64,000 nucleotides of DNA. Source: Lentimicrobiaceae bacterium (GTDB lineage: Bacteria > Bacteroidota > Bacteroidia > Bacteroidales > JAGNHN01). The position numbers were made by a program, and so were the translations under genes. This document shows positions 61,738-64,000 of this stretch, piece after piece (position 1 is the stretch's first letter; every line of letters begins with the position of its first letter). The stretch lies in NCBI GenBank assembly GCA_018001695.1, contig JAGNHN010000011.1, forward strand, positions 1 to 64,000, read 5' to 3'. The notes under the pieces were generated by a model, which searched no databases, had not been told where the DNA came from, and saw only the letters and a list, made by a program, of their open reading frames with translations.

Positions 61738-63345
61738 ATGCCAGAAAAACTGAAATTCGATCTGCCGAAGTTCCAGAGCTCAATCATCAAGGTCATCGGC
61801 ATAGGCGGAGGCGGCACCAACGCCGTCAACCATATGTATAACCAGGGCATCAAAGGGGTGGACTTTATCGTCTGCAATACGGATGCGCAGTCGTTGGAAA
61901 CCAGCCCCGTTCCCACCAAGGTGCAGCTGGGCGCCAGCCTGACCGAAGGCCGTGGTGCTGGCTCTATCCCCAGGCAGGGCCGTGATGCCGCATTGGAGAA
62001 TGTAGAAGATGTAAGGGCTATCCTGGAGCATAACACCAAGATGCTATTCGTTACCGCCGGCATGGGTGGAGGGACAGGCACAGGTGCAGCACCGGTGATC
62101 GCCGCTGTCGCCAGGGAACTCGGAATTCTAACCGTAGGTATCGTGACCATCCCCTTCTCTTTCGAAGGTCGCAAGCGCCTGCAGCAAGCCGAAGAAGGTA
62201 TTCGGGAGCTGCGCAAAGAAGTGGATACGCTACTGGTGATCTGTAATGACAAACTGAGGGAACTCTATGGCGACCTCAGCCTCTCCAAGGCGTTTGGCAA
62301 GGCCGATGATATCCTCACCACGGCAGCCAAGGGCATCGCTGAAATCATCACAGTGACAGGCTACATCAACGTGGATTTTGAAGACATTAATACCGTCATG
62401 CGCAACAGCGGCGTGGCCATCATGGGTTCGGGCAGCGCCGAAGGAGAAAACCGCGCAGCCAAAGCCGTGGAAGAAGCCCTCGCATCACCCCTGCTTAACG
62501 ACAACGATATCTATGGCGCCGAAAATGTCCTTCTCTATATCACCAGCGGCAAGGAAGAGATTTCCATGGATGAGGTATCCGGTATTACCGAGTACATCCT
62601 GGAAAAATCAGGCATGAGCGCCAACATCATCTGGGGAAATGGCTACGACGAACATCTCGGAAACAAGATCAGCGTGACCCTGGTCGCCACAGGCTTCAAG
62701 AAGGACGAAAACGGCCAACCCCGCAAGGAAGAAAAGCCCAAGGTCCTGGTCGGCAGTCTGGATGATGTGAAAACAGAAGAAAAGCCTGAAACACCTATGC
62801 CTGTAGTGGAAACGGAGGAAGCCACCATACAGATCGAGGTTGTCAGCGCCCCAAAAAATGAGATACATCTGATTGTCAATGAAGATGTTGAGATTCCTGT
62901 CTTTCAGGATGTCAGCAAAGACCCGGCTTACCAGCCCCTGATCCCGGACCTTGAGGAAGAGGTCAGACCCAGGTCCACCCAGGAGATCACGGAACCGGTC
63001 ATGATGATCCGCCCCGCCAGGGAAGAGGAGAAAAAAGAGAAAACGGCGGCAACACCGGTATCCTCCGGAGCCAGTGAAAAGGAAATTGAACAGGCCGGAC
63101 AGGGGCTGAGAAGCCGCGACCGCATCAAGCGGCTGAAAGACCTGAGCTACCAGCTCAAAGGGATCCATGACATTGAGAGCCTTGAAAGAGAACCGGCATA
63201 TTTACGCCGTCAGGTTCAACTGAGCGATCCCCCCCATTCCTCCGAATCACAGATCTCCCGCCTCTCGCTCACCGACAAGGATGGCGAGCGCAACGGAAGT
63301 GAATTACGAGCCAACAATTCGTACCTTCATGACAATGTTGACTAA
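61738..63345 (+). CDS. ftsZ: Cell division GTPase FtsZ
   Basis: 535 residues. The tubulin-like core (about 15-320) has GGGGTNAVNHM, the signature GMGGGTGTGAAPVIA, TIPFSFEGRKRLQQAEEG and NVDFEDINTVM. A long acidic linker (about 330-470) makes it much longer than E. coli FtsZ. The classical C-terminal IPAFLRR-type peptide is absent; the end reads LRANNSYLHDNVD, the form found in Bacteroidota. It polymerises into the Z ring and recruits FtsA. Confidence 0.97.
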   Translation: MPEKLKFDLPKFQSSIIKVIGIGGGGTNAVNHMYNQGIKGVDFIVCNTDAQSLETSPVPTKVQLGASLTEGRGAGSIPRQGRDAALENVEDVRAILEHNTKMLFVTAGMGGGTGTGAAPVIAAVARELGILTVGIVTIPFSFEGRKRLQQAEEGIRELRKEVDTLLVICNDKLRELYGDLSLSKAFGKADDILTTAAKGIAEIITVTGYINVDFEDINTVMRNSGVAIMGSGSAEGENRAAKAVEEALASPLLNDNDIYGAENVLLYITSGKEEISMDEVSGITEYILEKSGMSANIIWGNGYDEHLGNKISVTLVATGFKKDENGQPRKEEKPKVLVGSLDDVKTEEKPETPMPVVETEEATIQIEVVSAPKNEIHLIVNEDVEIPVFQDVSKDPAYQPLIPDLEEEVRPRSTQEITEPVMMIRPAREEEKKEKTAATPVSSGASEKEIEQAGQGLRSRDRIKRLKDLSYQLKGIHDIESLEREPAYLRRQVQLSDPPHSSESQISRLSLTDKDGERNGSELRANNSYLHDNVD

Positions 63346-63357
63346 TACCCCTGAAAA

Positions 63358-63813
63358 ATGAGTCTCGCAGAACGCATCAATGAGGACATGAAGCAGGCCA
63401 TGCGTGCCAGGGATCAGCGCAAGCTGGAGGCATTACGGGCCATCAAGGCTGGCCTGCTGCTGATAAAAACCGGCAAGGACGTTGGCAGTGGAGAGATCCC
63501 TGAAGAGGTGGAAATTCAGCTGCTCCAGAAACTGGTTAAACAGCGGCGGGAATCGGCTGAAATCTATAAAACACAGGCAAGGACAGATCTCCTGGAAGAA
63601 GAGCTGTATCAGGCTGGTGTGATTGAGGCCTATCTGCCGGCACAGCTCAGCGATGAAGACCTGAAGGAAGGGCTTGCTGCCATCATTGCCCGCACCGGGG
63701 CTTCTACGGTGGCCGATATGGGCAAAGTCATGGCTGCCGCTACCGCCGAATTTGCCGGCAAAGCAGACAACAAACGCATCGCCGGTCTAGTCCGACAATT
63801 GCTTGGGGCATAA
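63358..63813 (+). CDS. GatB/YqeY domain-containing protein
   Basis: 151 residues, all helical. MSLAERINEDMKQAMRARDQRKLEALRAIKAGLL is the characteristic opening, followed by KQRRESAEIY and the C-terminal GKVMAAATAEFAGKADNKRIAGLVRQLL, the tRNA-binding tail domain shared with GatB. Stand-alone members have no firmly established function. It is 12 bases after ftsZ and is the last gene of the cluster, followed by a strong terminator. Confidence 0.93.
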   Translation: MSLAERINEDMKQAMRARDQRKLEALRAIKAGLLLIKTGKDVGSGEIPEEVEIQLLQKLVKQRRESAEIYKTQARTDLLEEELYQAGVIEAYLPAQLSDEDLKEGLAAIIARTGASTVADMGKVMAAATAEFAGKADNKRIAGLVRQLLGA

Positions 63814-63835
63814 GTTCCTCAGGCTCGTTTGATCC

Positions 63836-63870
63836 GCCCGGGAGTTTTGGCATTCTCCCGGGCTTTTTTT
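63836..63870 (+). terminator. Rho-independent terminator of the dcw cluster
   Basis: 9-bp perfect stem GCCCGGGAG / CTCCCGGGC with a 10-base loop, followed by seven T. The first clear terminator after mraZ. Confidence 0.93.
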
Positions 63871-63899
63871 ATTGAAAAGAGAGGTTCAGCGCCCCTTTG

Positions 63900-64000
63900 T
63901 CAGGCATTCGCACCGTGACATTGCTTGTATTTCTTGCCACTGCCGCAAGGACAGGGGTCGTTGCGGCCCACTGTCTTTTCAACCCGGACGGGCTGCGTCC
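63900..64000 (-). CDS. secA: Preprotein translocase subunit SecA, C-terminal end (partial)
   Basis: The minus-strand frame entering from the right edge ends at 63900. Its 32 visible codons encode the SecA zinc tail: [20 protein letters not shown], with the CxCx8CH zinc ligands that bind SecB or ribosomes. Other proteins with SEC-C tails exist, so SecA is very likely rather than certain. It is convergent with the YqeY-type gene. Confidence 0.82.
   Translation of the reverse strand, partial: TQPVRVEKTVGRNDPCPCGSGKKYKQCHGANA

Noticed and set aside
48079-63813. Missing murF, murB and ddl as evidence of gene loss
   Set aside because: Their absence from this cluster is usual for Bacteroidota, where they lie elsewhere in the genome.

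Overview
The window reads as chromosomal DNA of a member of the Bacteroidota, probably an anaerobic or facultative environmental lineage near the Bacteroidales. The signs are: repeated promoters of the phylum type (TTG, about 19 bases, TAnnTTTG); a protein with a type IX secretion (T9SS) C-terminal sorting domain; a pyruvate:ferredoxin oxidoreductase; NrfHA nitrite reductase; a glycine-lipid acyltransferase pair; and the Bacteroidota form of the division and cell wall (dcw) cluster. No rRNA, CRISPR array, prophage or transposase gene is visible.

Layout. 1-1685: accessory DNA with a 290-bp direct repeat, short GATCAGTTGNCAGC-type repeats and an AT-rich MazF-type toxin-antitoxin pair. 1686-7231: two tandem MerR regulators carrying both motifs of adenosylcobalamin photoreceptors (Wx9EH and ExHxxG), an ECF sigma factor, an SRPBCC protein, a PTPS-II-like pterin synthase, FolE and FabD; this looks like a reduced light-response locus coupled to pterin synthesis. 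7265-13441 (minus): RfbB, GalE and WbpA/B/D/E, which would make UDP-2,3-diacetamido-2,3-dideoxyglucuronate for surface glycans. 13707-16392: an outer membrane protein, KDO transferase and a small membrane-protein/XRE-regulator operon. 16393-19584: repeats, then an octaheme cytochrome fused to a five-helix membrane domain, followed by a rhodanese-like protein without its catalytic cysteine. 19747-19950: tRNA-Leu and tRNA-Gly. 20031-29458: MutS, a TrmH-type methyltransferase, an OmpA/TPR lipoprotein, a deoxynucleoside kinase, FolK, SppA and a HAD phosphatase. 29592-36691: NrfA, NrfH, NifJ and a divergent dihydroorotate-dehydrogenase-like protein. 36734-43258: MutS2, a membrane thioredoxin, a DUF6132-like protein, a T9SS-secreted BNR protein and an MmcQ/YjbR protein. 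43428-45319: an acyl-CoA carboxylase/decarboxylase subunit and its biotin carrier. 45328-47776 (minus): EngB and the GlsB/GlsA-like acyltransferases. 48079-63813: the dcw cluster mraZ-rsmH-ftsL-pbp-murE-mraY-murD-ftsW-murG-murC-ftsQ-ftsA-ftsZ, then a YqeY-type gene. 63900-64000: the C-terminus of SecA, minus strand.

How it works together. Most of the window is housekeeping. The dcw genes form one tightly packed unit under a MraZ operator and make lipid II and the divisome. The wbp genes, KdtA and the outer membrane proteins serve the cell surface. NifJ, NrfHA and the octaheme cytochrome point to anaerobic metabolism with respiratory electron disposal. The parts most likely to hold undescribed biology are the twin photoreceptor-like regulators with their sigma factor and pterin genes, and the octaheme cytochrome/rhodanese-like pair.
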